Shown: positions 26,293-36,116 of the stretch, one piece after another
Numbering within the stretch: the stretch's first letter is position 1
How the letters are laid out: each line of letters begins with the position of its first letter
Assembly (NCBI RefSeq): GCF_001426665.1
Contig: NZ_LMEY01000002.1
Span: 155,296 to 219,295 of the forward strand
Length of the DNA: 64,000 nucleotides
Direction of reading: 5' to 3'
From: Rhizobium sp. Root1334
GTDB taxonomy: Bacteria > Pseudomonadota > Alphaproteobacteria > Rhizobiales > Rhizobiaceae
Made by a program: the position numbers and the translations under genes
The notes under the pieces: generated by a model
The model's input: the letters and a program-made list of their open reading frames with translations, nothing else
Database searches by the model: none
What the model was told of the DNA's origin: nothing

Positions 26293-26310
26293 CCTATAAA
26301 GAATTATAGG
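26293..26310. promoter_or_regulatory. palindrome, probable LysR-type operator
   Basis: CCTATAA-AGAA-TTATAGG, perfect 7-base arms with a 4-base centre, 31 bases before the proposed start of the LysR gene and 74 bases before the divergent cyclo-ligase start. It contains a T-N11-A core typical of LysR binding sites. Confidence 0.5.
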
Positions 26311-26340
26311 GCCTCTCTATTCAGGAATCGAGATTTTTCG

Positions 26341-27246
26341 TTGGACCTGTCCTCTGTCGAAATATTCCTCGCTGTTGCCAGCGCACGCAGCGTGACGAAA
26401 GCGGCAAAAGCCGTTGGGCGCGTGCCGTCTAATGTGACGACACGGGTCCAGCAGTTGGAGGAGGACCTTGGCGTCGTGTTGTTCAGCCGTGATGGCAAGA
26501 AGATGACGCTGACACGGGAGGGCGAGACCTTTCTTGCCTATAGTAACCGTCTCGTGGTGCTCGCCTTGGAAGCGCGGCAGGCGGTGCGGCCTGTTGTGCC
26601 ATCTGGAACGTTGCGGGTGGGCACCATGGAAAGCACGGCGGCAAGCCGGCTGCCGGCCGCGCTGACACAATTCAACCAGATGTGGCCGGAGGTTTCTCTT
26701 CGCTTGACGATGGGCGCGTCGCGCGATCTCGCGCGTGATGTCCTCAATGGCGCGCTGGATTGCGCGTTCATCGCGCGTCCACCCGCATCGATGCTGGAGC
26801 AAGATGTGGCTTTCGATGCCGAACTCAAGTCGCTGGAAGCGGAGGCAGTCTTCATTGAAGACCTCTTGATCGTCTTGCCGTCCGGGCATCCGCAGATCAC
26901 GTCTGCTGCCGACCTTCGTGTCGGATCGCTGGCCGCACTAGAGCCTGGCTGCACCTATCGCCGGATTGCCGAGCATTGGGCCAGTCAGTCGAGCAGCTTG
27001 CCGACAACTGAACTCGGCTCCTATCATGCGATCCTGGCGAGTGTTGCGACAGGAGACGCGGCAGGTGTGATGCCCAGGTCAGTTCTTGACCTCATGCACT
27101 GGCCGGCCAATGTTCAGACGCACCAGCTCGGGCCTGTCGAGACGCTGCTGATCTATCGTCAAAATGACCGTCCGAGCGCATTCAGCGCATTTCAAGAAGT
27201 GCTTAGCACCATAAAGGTCAGGGATCCGAGGTTGGCAACGAATTAG
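26341..27246 (+). CDS. LysR-family transcriptional regulator
   Basis: 301 residues from TTG 26341; the frame is open further upstream but that part overlaps the divergent cyclo-ligase gene and matches nothing. DNA-binding helix-turn-helix at residues 1-60 (SSVEIFLAVASARSVTKAAKAVGRVPSNVTTRVQQLEEDLGVVLFSRD), then the two-lobed effector domain with STAASRLPAALTQFNQMWPEVSLRL and a C-terminal EVLSTIK region. The DNA-binding part and layout fit gluconate/PtxE-like or CysB-like regulators only loosely. It is convergent with apnL, 54 bases away, and divergent from the cyclo-ligase; its target is unknown. Confidence 0.88.
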   Translation: MDLSSVEIFLAVASARSVTKAAKAVGRVPSNVTTRVQQLEEDLGVVLFSRDGKKMTLTREGETFLAYSNRLVVLALEARQAVRPVVPSGTLRVGTMESTAASRLPAALTQFNQMWPEVSLRLTMGASRDLARDVLNGALDCAFIARPPASMLEQDVAFDAELKSLEAEAVFIEDLLIVLPSGHPQITSAADLRVGSLAALEPGCTYRRIAEHWASQSSSLPTTELGSYHAILASVATGDAAGVMPRSVLDLMHWPANVQTHQLGPVETLLIYRQNDRPSAFSAFQEVLSTIKVRDPRLATN

Positions 27247-27300
27247 CCAGCGTGCGCGCCAATCCAACCACTTCAAAGGCCGTCCTACCTTCATATCCAT

Positions 27301-29163
27301 TCAAAATGCGATGGAGGTTGCTTCAAATGGAGCGAGATGTGTCCGCAGGGCACGGGTGCCGAGTTGCGTCGTGTCTATCGACTGCTCCTCGCCTGTCAGA
27401 TTGATGATCCAGGTCGTTTCGCCCGCTGCTGTGTCGATCGTAAACGCCATTACCTTGTCCGGGAGGGACGATGTAATGTTTCGCCATTTTTGTCCGGCAA
27501 GGTCCGCCAGCTCTTTGACGATGGCATAGAGTGGGCGCTTGCCGCCTTTTGCAACCGGTTCATTGTTGCCGGCATAGAGCCCGAACGGACCGGTCAGCGC
27601 CGACAATGTCAGTGTTTCGAGACCGGCATCCAGTACCGAGGCGGCATAACCGGCAGCGAAGGCCGCTGCAAACTGGCCGTTGTGGCGGGGGTCGCAGTCG
27701 GCCATTGGGATACGGGCGCCGTCCGGATTGTCCATTGTGCGGCTGCCATAGGGATTTTGGCGCATGGAGATGGTCGAGGGTCCGATACGGTAGGGCTTGC
27801 TGCCGTAAATGGCGCGGACGGTGCGGGTGATGAATGGCAGCGCTTCGAGTGTCTGCATGACGCTGATATCGTCGGCTGCATGGACGATCGGATTGGTGCA
27901 ATGGCTGATAAAGGCGATGTTTTCGCCCGGCACGCGCTTGCGGTTGAGCTCGGTGAAATAGGACAGCATGCCACCACCGAGACGGACGCCTTGGAAGGCG
28001 TTTGCCGCTACCGCATACACGTCCTCGAGCGGCGGGCAATCAGGCCATATGCTGCCGGGCGGGGTGGATTGCCGGTCGATCGACGGGCAAACCATGATGG
28101 CGTCAGGCGTAAAACCCGCACTATGCATCCAGGCCGCGATTTCCTGTAGTTCTTCGTTCAGCGGACGCTGACAGGGGACGGCGATTTCGATCGTGGCAGT
28201 GCCTGCGTGAACAGCGGCGATTTCGACGAAATCCGTAAAAGCTGACCCGTCATGGCCGGCTGTCGGGTCGAAATGGAAAAGCAACTCCTGAACCCGGGGG
28301 GCATCCGGCTGCTGGAGAGCTGCGAGGCTGGCCTTGGCTTCCTCAGGCGTAATCAACAGGCCGATGGCGGGCATGACGCCGGTAACTGTTCCGGGAGTGA
28401 GCTGGATGATGCCGTCGTTGTCGGCGGAGACGAGAGGATTGCCCGAGGCGGCACGGGTGTCTGTTATGTTCAGGATGATCCGCTGGGAGACGGATTCGTT
28501 TGCCAGGATCTGGTAGGGCCATGGCAAGGCAAGTGGGCGAACATAGGTCTTGTAGGAGGCATCCGACCAGTTGCGCTGGTCTTCCATCTCGAACGTGTCA
28601 CCTTCCATGCGGCATTCGATGGTGACGCCAGGAAACGCGGTGTGGGTGATGGCGCGCATGTCCTTGAAGGGTTGCCACGGTTCGATCAGTTCGGGCAGCA
28701 TCGTGTCTTCAATAGCGCCATCGACATGCTCGATGATCACCGGTGTGCCGGCAACACCGACGATTGGATGCAGGATGCAAAAGCCGCAGCGGTTCGTTTC
28801 GAAGCCGGTGGCGGACCGGGCGGTGCCCTCGAACGTTAACCGGCCACCGGCGTTTCCTTCGATTGCGGCGGCTACCTCCAGAAGGGAGCCCTCCGGGCCG
28901 GTACAGCGGGCGGTGTACGCAATGGTGAAGCCGGTTTCGGTTTCAGTGACGGTGAGATCGGATAATGTGGGGTCATATGTCCCCCAGTCACGATCGCGAA
29001 CCAGGTAGGAGATCGCGCGCAGCACCTCGACGCCGTCATAGGTGAGATTGCGCAGATTGCCGCCTACAAGATGTGCGCTCAGCTTTCCGGCTTTCAATAT
29101 GCGCGGGGCGGGCTCGGCCTGCCTTGTGCCGTAGAGCGTGAAGGCGAAGTCTGCGTCCATCAT
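27301..29163 (-). CDS. apnL: D-apionate lactonase
   Basis: 620 residues, the family's usual length; cytosolic. The N-terminal half is beta-rich (RNLTYDGVEVLRAISYLVRDRDWGTYDP), then FCILHPIVGVAGTP, IEHVDG and HTAFPG. The C-terminal half is barrel-like, with ISHCTNPIVHAADD and GPSTISMRQNPYG. These features match the lactonase family shown by Carter and colleagues (2018) to hydrolyse D-apionolactone to D-apionate. The start overlaps the stop of the apiose dehydrogenase gene by 4 bases. It is last in the operon that carries the apiose importer. Assignment rests on sequence pattern and context. Confidence 0.82.
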   Translation of the reverse strand: MMDADFAFTLYGTRQAEPAPRILKAGKLSAHLVGGNLRNLTYDGVEVLRAISYLVRDRDWGTYDPTLSDLTVTETETGFTIAYTARCTGPEGSLLEVAAAIEGNAGGRLTFEGTARSATGFETNRCGFCILHPIVGVAGTPVIIEHVDGAIEDTMLPELIEPWQPFKDMRAITHTAFPGVTIECRMEGDTFEMEDQRNWSDASYKTYVRPLALPWPYQILANESVSQRIILNITDTRAASGNPLVSADNDGIIQLTPGTVTGVMPAIGLLITPEEAKASLAALQQPDAPRVQELLFHFDPTAGHDGSAFTDFVEIAAVHAGTATIEIAVPCQRPLNEELQEIAAWMHSAGFTPDAIMVCPSIDRQSTPPGSIWPDCPPLEDVYAVAANAFQGVRLGGGMLSYFTELNRKRVPGENIAFISHCTNPIVHAADDISVMQTLEALPFITRTVRAIYGSKPYRIGPSTISMRQNPYGSRTMDNPDGARIPMADCDPRHNGQFAAAFAAGYAASVLDAGLETLTLSALTGPFGLYAGNNEPVAKGGKRPLYAIVKELADLAGQKWRNITSSLPDKVMAFTIDTAAGETTWIINLTGEEQSIDTTQLGTRALRTHLAPFEATSIAF

Positions 29164-30194
29164 GTCAGCAGCGTTCCGATATCGACGGTGGTTTTGGTCG
29201 CGGCACTTTCATAGGCGGCCTCGACCAGAGCGAAGGTCTTCAGATTGTCGGTGCCGGATGTGGAGGTTTCCGTGCCCGCTTTAAGGCTGTCAGCCCAGTG
29301 CTGCTGGATGGCGAAAACGCTTTCCTGGATATTGTGCCAAGGACGCGAAGCCCAGGGGAGAAGTGTCGGCGCGACGTCGGTGTTAACCGTACCGTCGGCA
29401 TTGGTGACTTGCAACTCGTAGCCTTGGGACAAGCGGATCGAGCCCTCGGTTCCGTCGATCTCGATTAGTGTTTCCGGAAAAGGCTCTATCGACTGTTTTG
29501 TCGCATAGCTCACGTCGACGATGGAGGTTGCGCCGTTGTCGTGATCGAGCAGAATGGTGGCGACGTCCTCACCGTTTATTCTGGGGTTAACGCGCTTGGT
29601 GCGGGCCGTCAGCGAAGTGACGTCGCCGAGAATATAGCGAGCGATATCCAGCGTGTGGATTCCGAGATCCTCTATGATGAAGCGCTTGCCTTCGGCGAGG
29701 TAGGGCTGGCCGGAGAAAACATCGTAACCGGAGCGGAACGAGAAGCGGCCCCAGAAGGGCAAGCCGATCGCACCACTCTCCAGCGCCTTGCGGACGGCCT
29801 GGATCGGTGTTTGCCAGCGGAAATTTTCGTGGATCATCAGCGGTACGCCGGCAGTTTTGCAGGCCGCGACCATAGCCTTGGCATCGGCAAGCGTCGGGGC
29901 AAACGGTTTTTGGCAGATCGCCGGAACTTTGTGCAAGGCGGCCATTTCGATGAGGGGGCGGTGGCTGTTCACGGTCGTAGCGATATCGACGAAATCAAAG
30001 CCGCCTTCGGCAAACATCTGGCTTGCATCGGTATATCGCCGGTCGATGCCGAACTGGTCGCCAACTATTTTCAGACGTTCGGGATCACGGTCACAGATAG
30101 CAACGATGGTAGCGCCCTGAACGCCTTTCCAGCCATGCATCTGGTTGACGGCGAAGAAGCCGCAGCCAATCAGGGCGCCCTTGAGGTCTGACAT
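29160..30194 (-). CDS. apsD: D-apiose dehydrogenase (Gfo/Idh/MocA family)
   Basis: 344 residues from ATG 30194; a longer frame exists upstream but runs into repeat DNA. The NAD(P)-binding fold starts KGALIGCGFFAVNQMHGW (GxGxxx(A/G)). The catalytic-region motif CQKPFAPT corresponds to the family EKP. The substrate domain carries IHENFRWQTP and EDLGIHTLDIARYILGDV, with the conserved His-Asp pair. Gfo/Idh/MocA enzymes oxidise sugar hydroxyls; beside apnL and an apiose importer the expected reaction is D-apiose to D-apionolactone with NAD(P)+. A repeat-containing gap of 227 bases separates it from the permease gene. Confidence 0.82.
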   Translation of the reverse strand: MSDLKGALIGCGFFAVNQMHGWKGVQGATIVAICDRDPERLKIVGDQFGIDRRYTDASQMFAEGGFDFVDIATTVNSHRPLIEMAALHKVPAICQKPFAPTLADAKAMVAACKTAGVPLMIHENFRWQTPIQAVRKALESGAIGLPFWGRFSFRSGYDVFSGQPYLAEGKRFIIEDLGIHTLDIARYILGDVTSLTARTKRVNPRINGEDVATILLDHDNGATSIVDVSYATKQSIEPFPETLIEIDGTEGSIRLSQGYELQVTNADGTVNTDVAPTLLPWASRPWHNIQESVFAIQQHWADSLKAGTETSTSGTDNLKTFALVEAAYESAATKTTVDIGTLLT

Positions 30195-30254
30195 GTCGTT
30201 TCCTTCAAGACTCAACAGCCTCGTCCGTGCACGGAGTGGGCAACTGTATGTGTA

Positions 30255-30412
30255 TATGGCCGCTGGCGGTGGTTTCCCTCTTCTCCCTACCGGGGAGGAG
30301 TGCCGAGCGGATGCGAGGCGATGAGGGGCTGCCATTCCGAGCAAGCCACCCCCTCATCCGGCCCTGCGGGCCACCTTGTCCCCGTTGGAGGGAAGAGGAG
30401 GTCGCCAGGAGC
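30255..30412. repeat. rhizobial palindromic intergenic repeat
   Basis: Non-coding sequence with nested inverted repeats: GATGAGGGG (30320-30328) against CCCCTCATC (30350-30358), inside purine- and pyrimidine-rich outer arms (CCCTCTTCTCCC and GGAGGGAAGAGG). This style of GC-rich mosaic palindrome (RIME-like) is frequent between rhizobial genes. It sits within the apiose operon between the permease and apsD and could affect mRNA stability there. Confidence 0.6.
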
Positions 30413-30421
30413 CCAGATATA

Positions 30422-31489
30422 TTAACCCTTCTTCGCCAGTTGCATCAAAGTCACCTGCTGCTGCAACCGTCGTTGTGCCTGATCTACCACCACGGCGACA
30501 ATGATGACGATACCCTTGATGACCATCTGCCAGAAGGAGGACACGCCCATCATCACCAGGCCGTCCGACAAGATGCCGATGACGAAGGCGCCGATAATGG
30601 TTCCGCCGATCGTGCCGCGGCCGCCGGACATCGAGGTGCCGCCGAGAACGGCCGCGGCGATCGCATTCAACTCGAACGAGTTGCCGGTTGCCGGGTGCGA
30701 GGCCATCAGTTCCGACGAAATCACGATGCCGACGATGGCGGCGCAGAAACCGGAGAACATGTAGACGAACATTTTGACGCGATCGACGCGGATGCCGGAC
30801 ATCCGGGCGGCGCGCTCGTTGCCGCCGACGGCGAAGATCTGGCGGCCGATCGGCACGTATTTGGCGACATAGGCCGCTGCGAGCGCCACGACGATGAGGA
30901 TCCAGATCGATACCGGCAGGCCGATGATGCGGCCGGAGCCGAGGAAGCCGAAGCCGGTGGTGGCAAGTTCCGGTTTGCCGACTAGGTTGGGAAAGGTCTG
31001 GCCATCAGACGACAGCAACGCAAAACCGCGAGCGACATAAAGCGTGCCGAGCGTGGCTATGAACGGGGCGACGTTGAGCTTGGTGATCAAGAGTCCGTTG
31101 ACCGCGCCGATGAGGATGCCGACGACAAGCGTGATCAGGCAAACTTCGACGACGTTGAAATACATCGTGTAGCCGATCTGCAGATCGATGCCGTTGAGGA
31201 TCAGCCCGCCGGCCACCATGCCGCAGAGGCCGACGATCGAGCCGACCGACAGGTCGATGCCGCCGGTGATGATGACAAAGGTCATGCCCATGGCGAGGAA
31301 AGCGTTCAGCGCCACGTGCTTGGACATTAGGATGATATTGGCGGTCGACAGGAAGTTCGGCGCAAAGATCGAGAAGAAGGCGATGACGGCGAACAGCGCG
31401 ATGAAGGTCCGGAGCTTCATCAGCGTCAGGAGAATGGAGCCGCTATCGGCCGCCGGGGCTTTTTCGGTCGAGGTTGCAGTCGTCATCAC
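30422..31489 (-). CDS. sugar ABC transporter permease (ribose/apiose type)
   Basis: 355 residues, eight or more hydrophobic helices, with the RbsC-family motif around GVVGGTS-like AAAVLGGTSMSGGRGTIGGTIIGAF and the ITGGIDLSVGSIVGL stretch typical of carbohydrate permeases. The start overlaps the ATPase stop by 4 bases. It works with the ATPase, the periplasmic binding protein and probably the DUF2291 lipoprotein to import a pentose, expected to be D-apiose from the neighbouring catabolic genes. Confidence 0.92.
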   Translation of the reverse strand: MMTTATSTEKAPAADSGSILLTLMKLRTFIALFAVIAFFSIFAPNFLSTANIILMSKHVALNAFLAMGMTFVIITGGIDLSVGSIVGLCGMVAGGLILNGIDLQIGYTMYFNVVEVCLITLVVGILIGAVNGLLITKLNVAPFIATLGTLYVARGFALLSSDGQTFPNLVGKPELATTGFGFLGSGRIIGLPVSIWILIVVALAAAYVAKYVPIGRQIFAVGGNERAARMSGIRVDRVKMFVYMFSGFCAAIVGIVISSELMASHPATGNSFELNAIAAAVLGGTSMSGGRGTIGGTIIGAFVIGILSDGLVMMGVSSFWQMVIKGIVIIVAVVVDQAQRRLQQQVTLMQLAKKG

Positions 31490-33042
31490 GCAATTTCCCT
31501 TGTCGATGTGTGGCCGGCCGATTTGTGTCCTTCGGACGCAGCCTTGACGATGAGTTCTTCAGTGGCGTCAGCCCGGTCCAGGATCGTAGTAATCTTGCCA
31601 TTGCTCATGACGGCGATCCGGTCTGACAGCGCCATGACCTCTTCGAGGTCGGAGGTGGAAAACAGGATGGCGAGGCCTTCGCCGGCGAGCTTGCGCATGG
31701 TGCGAAAGACATCGGCCTTGGCGCCGACATCAATGCCGCGGCTCGGCTCGTCCATCAAAAGCACCTTCGGATTGGTCATCAGCGCCTTGCCGATCACCAC
31801 CTTCTGCTGATTGCCGCCGGACATCGAGGTGACGTCGAAATCCGGGTTCGGCGCCTTGATCGAGAGATTGCGGACCTGCTCCTTGACGGCCGACTGCTCG
31901 CGGTCGCCGGCAATGTGGAAGCCGAATTTTACAAATTTCTCAAGGCTGGCCAGGGTCAGATTCGAGGCGATCGACAGGACCTGCACGAGGCCTTCGCGCT
32001 GGCGGTCTTCCGGAATGAGGGCGAGGCCCTTGCGAATGCGGGTGGAGGTGTCCTTGGCGGCGATCTCTTCACCAGTGACAAAGATCTTGCCGGTCGAATG
32101 TGCATGCTGGCCGATGACGCATTCGAAGAACTCGCTACGGCCAGCGCCCATCAGGCCGTAAATTCCCAGTACTTCACCGGCGCGAACCGAAATCGATAGG
32201 TGATCGACGGCAAAACCGCCAGTCTTGCGTGGCAGGCAGATGTCCTCGGCGCGAAAGGCCTCGTTGCCCAGTTTGTGATCGAGCGGCTTTGCGAAATCCT
32301 TGGCATCCGAGCCGATCATCGAGCGGACGATCCATTTGGTGTCGATATCCTTGACCATCGCCTGGCCGGTAATCTGACCGTCGCGCAGGACGGTGATGTA
32401 GTCGCCAATGCGCATCAGTTCTTCGAGGCGATGCGAGATATAGACGATGGCGACACCTTGCGCCTTCAGTTCGCCGATCACCTTGAACAGAATATCGACT
32501 TCGGCAGCCGACAGTGCCGAGGTCGGCTCGTCGAGAATGAGGATGCGGGTATCGAGAGAGATCGCCTTGGCGATTTCGACCAGCTGCTGCTGGCCAATCG
32601 GCAGGTCCTCGACCATTGTTTCGGCGCTGATGCCGGCATCGAGCTTGTCGAGGAACTGGTTGGCTTTTTGAACTTGCGCCTTGTGGTCGATGCCACGAAG
32701 ACCCCGGGTAATCTCGCGGGTGGCGAAAATGTTTTCGGCGACCGAGAGGTTGCCGAACAGGTTGAGTTCCTGGAACACCATGCCGATGCCGTGCTTCTGG
32801 GCGTCGGCTGGAGAGTTGAACTCGACTTCCTTGCCTTCGAGAAGAATACGGCCAAGTGACGGCTTTTCGACGCCGGCGATCATGCGCATCAGCGTCGACT
32901 TGCCAGCACCGTTTTCGCCAACGAGAACATTGACCGCGCCGCGCCGCAGCTCGAGGCTGGCATGCTTGACGGCGACGATACCGGAATAGACCTTGGTGAC
33001 GTCGTCAAGCTTCAGGATAGTGTCGTGGGTTTCAGCGACCAT
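31486..33042 (-). CDS. sugar ABC transporter ATP-binding protein, double domain
   Basis: 518 residues with two nucleotide-binding domains as in RbsA. Domain 1 has GENGAGKSTLMRMIAG (Walker A, about 42-57), LPIGQQQLVEIAKAI (signature region) and ILILDEPTSALS. Domain 2 has a relaxed Walker A (GLMGAGRSEF), MSGGNQQKVVIGKAL and LLMDEPSRGIDVGAK, the usual degenerate pattern. It energises the apiose importer. One base separates it from the DUF2291 gene. Confidence 0.93.
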   Translation of the reverse strand: MVAETHDTILKLDDVTKVYSGIVAVKHASLELRRGAVNVLVGENGAGKSTLMRMIAGVEKPSLGRILLEGKEVEFNSPADAQKHGIGMVFQELNLFGNLSVAENIFATREITRGLRGIDHKAQVQKANQFLDKLDAGISAETMVEDLPIGQQQLVEIAKAISLDTRILILDEPTSALSAAEVDILFKVIGELKAQGVAIVYISHRLEELMRIGDYITVLRDGQITGQAMVKDIDTKWIVRSMIGSDAKDFAKPLDHKLGNEAFRAEDICLPRKTGGFAVDHLSISVRAGEVLGIYGLMGAGRSEFFECVIGQHAHSTGKIFVTGEEIAAKDTSTRIRKGLALIPEDRQREGLVQVLSIASNLTLASLEKFVKFGFHIAGDREQSAVKEQVRNLSIKAPNPDFDVTSMSGGNQQKVVIGKALMTNPKVLLMDEPSRGIDVGAKADVFRTMRKLAGEGLAILFSTSDLEEVMALSDRIAVMSNGKITTILDRADATEELIVKAASEGHKSAGHTSTREIA

Positions 33043-33043
33043 G

Positions 33044-33688
33044 TCAGCCGCCGATCGTAATGGTGGCGGGCGTCAACAGTGCCGGCTGGCCGCTGGATGG
33101 CAGCGGGTAAGCGCCGAGCGCCTCGACCTTTTTGCCTTCAAGGCCGTCGCGTGGCAGCTTTTCGAGCGTCAGGCCGTTGACATGGACATTGAAGGCCTTG
33201 CCGAATTCGGCCCACTGGATCTGGTTCTTGAAGTCGTTGAAACTGACGAAGTCGAGACTGTCGCGGATCGCCGTACCTTTGATGACCGGGCCAATCTGGA
33301 TGCGCACATCGGCCTTGCCGTCGCCATCGACATCGGTGTCAAGATAGGCGGCGCGCGAGGCGGTCTCGGCTTTGATGATCGTGCCGGAGACTTTTGCCGC
33401 GAAGGTCCAGGGCGCGCTGCCCTCCTTCTCCTTGTGGCCGTATTTTGCAGCGGCGGCGTCAAGATCGGATTTGGACAGGGCATTAACTTCTTGGAATGAG
33501 CCTGCACGTGTTTCAAGAAACGGGATGACCTTGCTGTCCCAGATTTGGGCGACCTGGCGAGCGGGATTGAAACCACCGCTTGCAGCTTCGGCAGCCTCTT
33601 CGGCTGTCGGGGTCTTGATGATCTTGCAGCCGCTGAGGGCCAGAACGATGGCCAGCGGGATGGCGGCGGCAGCCCGGAAATTCGGCAT
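33044..33688 (-). CDS. DUF2291 family lipoprotein
   Basis: 214 residues from ATG 33688. The signal peptide ends in a lipobox LALSGC, so the mature protein is a lipoprotein. DUF2291 hallmarks follow: IWDSKVIPFLETRAGSFQEV, TDVDGDGKADVRIQIGPVIKGTAIRDSLDFVSFNDFKNQIQWAEFGKAFN. DUF2291 genes are recurrently found inside ribose-type ABC sugar transporter operons, but their role is not established. Here it lies between the binding protein and the ATPase, downstream of a strong hairpin. Confidence 0.85.
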   Translation of the reverse strand: MPNFRAAAAIPLAIVLALSGCKIIKTPTAEEAAEAASGGFNPARQVAQIWDSKVIPFLETRAGSFQEVNALSKSDLDAAAAKYGHKEKEGSAPWTFAAKVSGTIIKAETASRAAYLDTDVDGDGKADVRIQIGPVIKGTAIRDSLDFVSFNDFKNQIQWAEFGKAFNVHVNGLTLEKLPRDGLEGKKVEALGAYPLPSSGQPALLTPATITIGG

Positions 33689-33710
33689 AAAAGTCACTCC
33701 GTCAAATGGC

Positions 33711-33747
33711 AAAAAACGCGCAGGGCAGAGTGTATCTGCCCTGCGCG
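33711..33747 (-). terminator. strong hairpin with T-tract after the binding-protein gene
   Basis: On the minus strand perfect 13-base arms (CGCGCAGGGCAGA against TCTGCCCTGCGCG, 33717-33729 and 33735-33747) with a 5-base loop are followed by six T (33711-33716). It starts 15 bases after the binding-protein stop and lies inside the operon, so it is best read as a partial terminator or stabilising 3' hairpin giving more binding protein than membrane subunits. Confidence 0.8.
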
Positions 33748-33762
33748 CATCCTTCAGGAGGA

Positions 33763-34776
<1,014 letters not shown>

Positions 34777-34785
34777 CTATCTTGA

Positions 34786-35613
34786 TCAGGTGATGCGCCG
34801 GATGCTTTCGGCGATCTCCTCGGGCTCGAAGACTTTTTTCCAGTCGTCGCGCATCAGTGCTGGGATGCCGAACTCGATGGCCTTGTTGCAGGCATCGGAA
34901 AACACGCCCTGGACTTCGCCGAAAATGACGGCGCCGAGCACGTTGAGATGGCCGAGCAGGAAGTCGCGGGCAGCTTCTTCCGGCACGCCGCGCTTCACGC
35001 ACTCATCCATCGCCTGCTTCATGACGACGAGCAGCGAGGCGGCAACGGTTTCCGACAGTCCCGGTTCCAGCATCGCCATCTGATCGACAGTGACGCGGTG
35101 CGAGCGCATGACCGGTGCCCAGATGGTCTTGGCGATCTCTTCGCCGAGACCATAGGCCTCTTCCGGACCCTGCATTAGGGCAGAGACGATGTGCTGCTTG
35201 GCAAACAGGCCGCCAAAATGGTCCTTCTTGGCTTGCATATCCGTCTCGTCGTTGAAGATCGGCGGATGGCAAGGATGGGTGACAAAGTAGGTGAGGTCTG
35301 CACGCTCGGGAAAATGACCCGCAAACGGAGCGGCCGCATCAAGCGCCACAACCATGGTGCCGGGTTTCAGCTTGTCCGAGATGCCGGCTGCAACCTTGCC
35401 GATGGCCGTGTCGGGCACGGCGAGAATGACCACGTCAGCGCCTGCGAGCGCCGCATCGACATCGACGCAAGACAGACCAAGGTCATTTTGAAGGCGTGCC
35501 TTGCCGGCGTCGCTTACTTCCACATGGCGTACGTCAAAACGTGAGCCCTTGAGGTTCTTGGCAAGCCGGTAGCCCATTTTGCCGCCAGCACCGAAGAGTG
35601 CGATCGAAGTCAT
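34786..35613 (-). CDS. apnO: D-apionate oxidoisomerase
   Basis: 275 residues. An N-terminal Rossmann domain starts IALFGAGGKMGYRLAKNL (GxGxxGxxx) and continues DVVILAVPDTAIGKVA. The C-terminal helical domain contains YFVTHPCHPPIFND, a histidine-rich metal-site candidate, and VTVDQMAMLEPGLSETVAASLL. The fold and motifs fit the ApnO family, which oxidises D-apionate and migrates a hydroxymethyl group to give 3-oxo-isoapionate. It is first in the operon; the candidate operator lies 38 bases before its ATG. Confidence 0.85.
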   Translation of the reverse strand: MTSIALFGAGGKMGYRLAKNLKGSRFDVRHVEVSDAGKARLQNDLGLSCVDVDAALAGADVVILAVPDTAIGKVAAGISDKLKPGTMVVALDAAAPFAGHFPERADLTYFVTHPCHPPIFNDETDMQAKKDHFGGLFAKQHIVSALMQGPEEAYGLGEEIAKTIWAPVMRSHRVTVDQMAMLEPGLSETVAASLLVVMKQAMDECVKRGVPEEAARDFLLGHLNVLGAVIFGEVQGVFSDACNKAIEFGIPALMRDDWKKVFEPEEIAESIRRIT

Positions 35614-35650
35614 GTTTCCTCACCTGCGTTAGTTTCGCCATTGTTTACGT

Positions 35651-35667
35651 CAACTGGTATAATGAGT
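35651..35667. promoter_or_regulatory. candidate operator shared by the apnO and RuBisCO-like operons
   Basis: CAACTGGTATAATGAGT, identical to the sequence at 45907-45923. It contains GGTATA, the repeat unit read by NanR of E. coli, and a second similar AGTAT unit follows. A NanR-like GntR gene lies beside the other copy. On the minus strand TTGACT is 17 bases upstream of TAAACA, a promoter into apnO that the site overlaps. Confidence 0.65.
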
Positions 35668-35740
35668 CAATCAGTATCTCACATGGTGAGGTGAAGTTTG
35701 TGCACTAATCTGGCTTGGCCCTGAGGAACCGGCCTGACCC

Positions 35741-35768
35741 AAAAAATGCCGCAGAGGTTTCCCGCGGC
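35741..35768 (-). terminator. terminator-like hairpin on the minus strand
   Basis: Minus strand arms GCCGC/GCGGC around an 11-base loop followed by ATTTTTT. It would end transcripts coming from the Wza-like gene before they enter the apiose operon. Confidence 0.5.
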
Positions 35769-36083
35769 GTTTCGGACGATGGTGAGAGGAGGTGTATCGC
35801 TGGAGGATCGTCGGTGGTATTGGCGCTCGCACCGGTCAAGCCGTTGATCTGACTCTCACCAAGTGGCGGATGCACATCGCTCCGAAACGGTCAGGGCACG
35901 ATGACTTGCTCGCTTGGTATCGGAAGTTAAAGCGAGATATTGTTCGACTTCTCAAACGACCGGCGTGCGGATTGCACCCTTTGAACTTCAGCTTTCGCGA
36001 CAGGTTTTGACGCGAGACTTTGCGGGCACTTGCCGGAGCACCTGCAGAAGAGCAAAAATTTCTGGTCCGCCGTTGTGTTTCGC

Positions 36084-36116
36084 TACGGCTCATACGGCTC
36101 ATACGGCTCATACGGC
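36084..36116. repeat. 9-bp tandem repeat, 3.7 copies
   Basis: TACGGCTCA repeated three times plus six bases of a fourth. It is a perfect short tandem array in non-coding DNA. Confidence 0.85.

Noticed and set aside
36084..36116. Possible CRISPR array
   Set aside because: The repeat is a 9-bp head-to-tail tandem without spacers.
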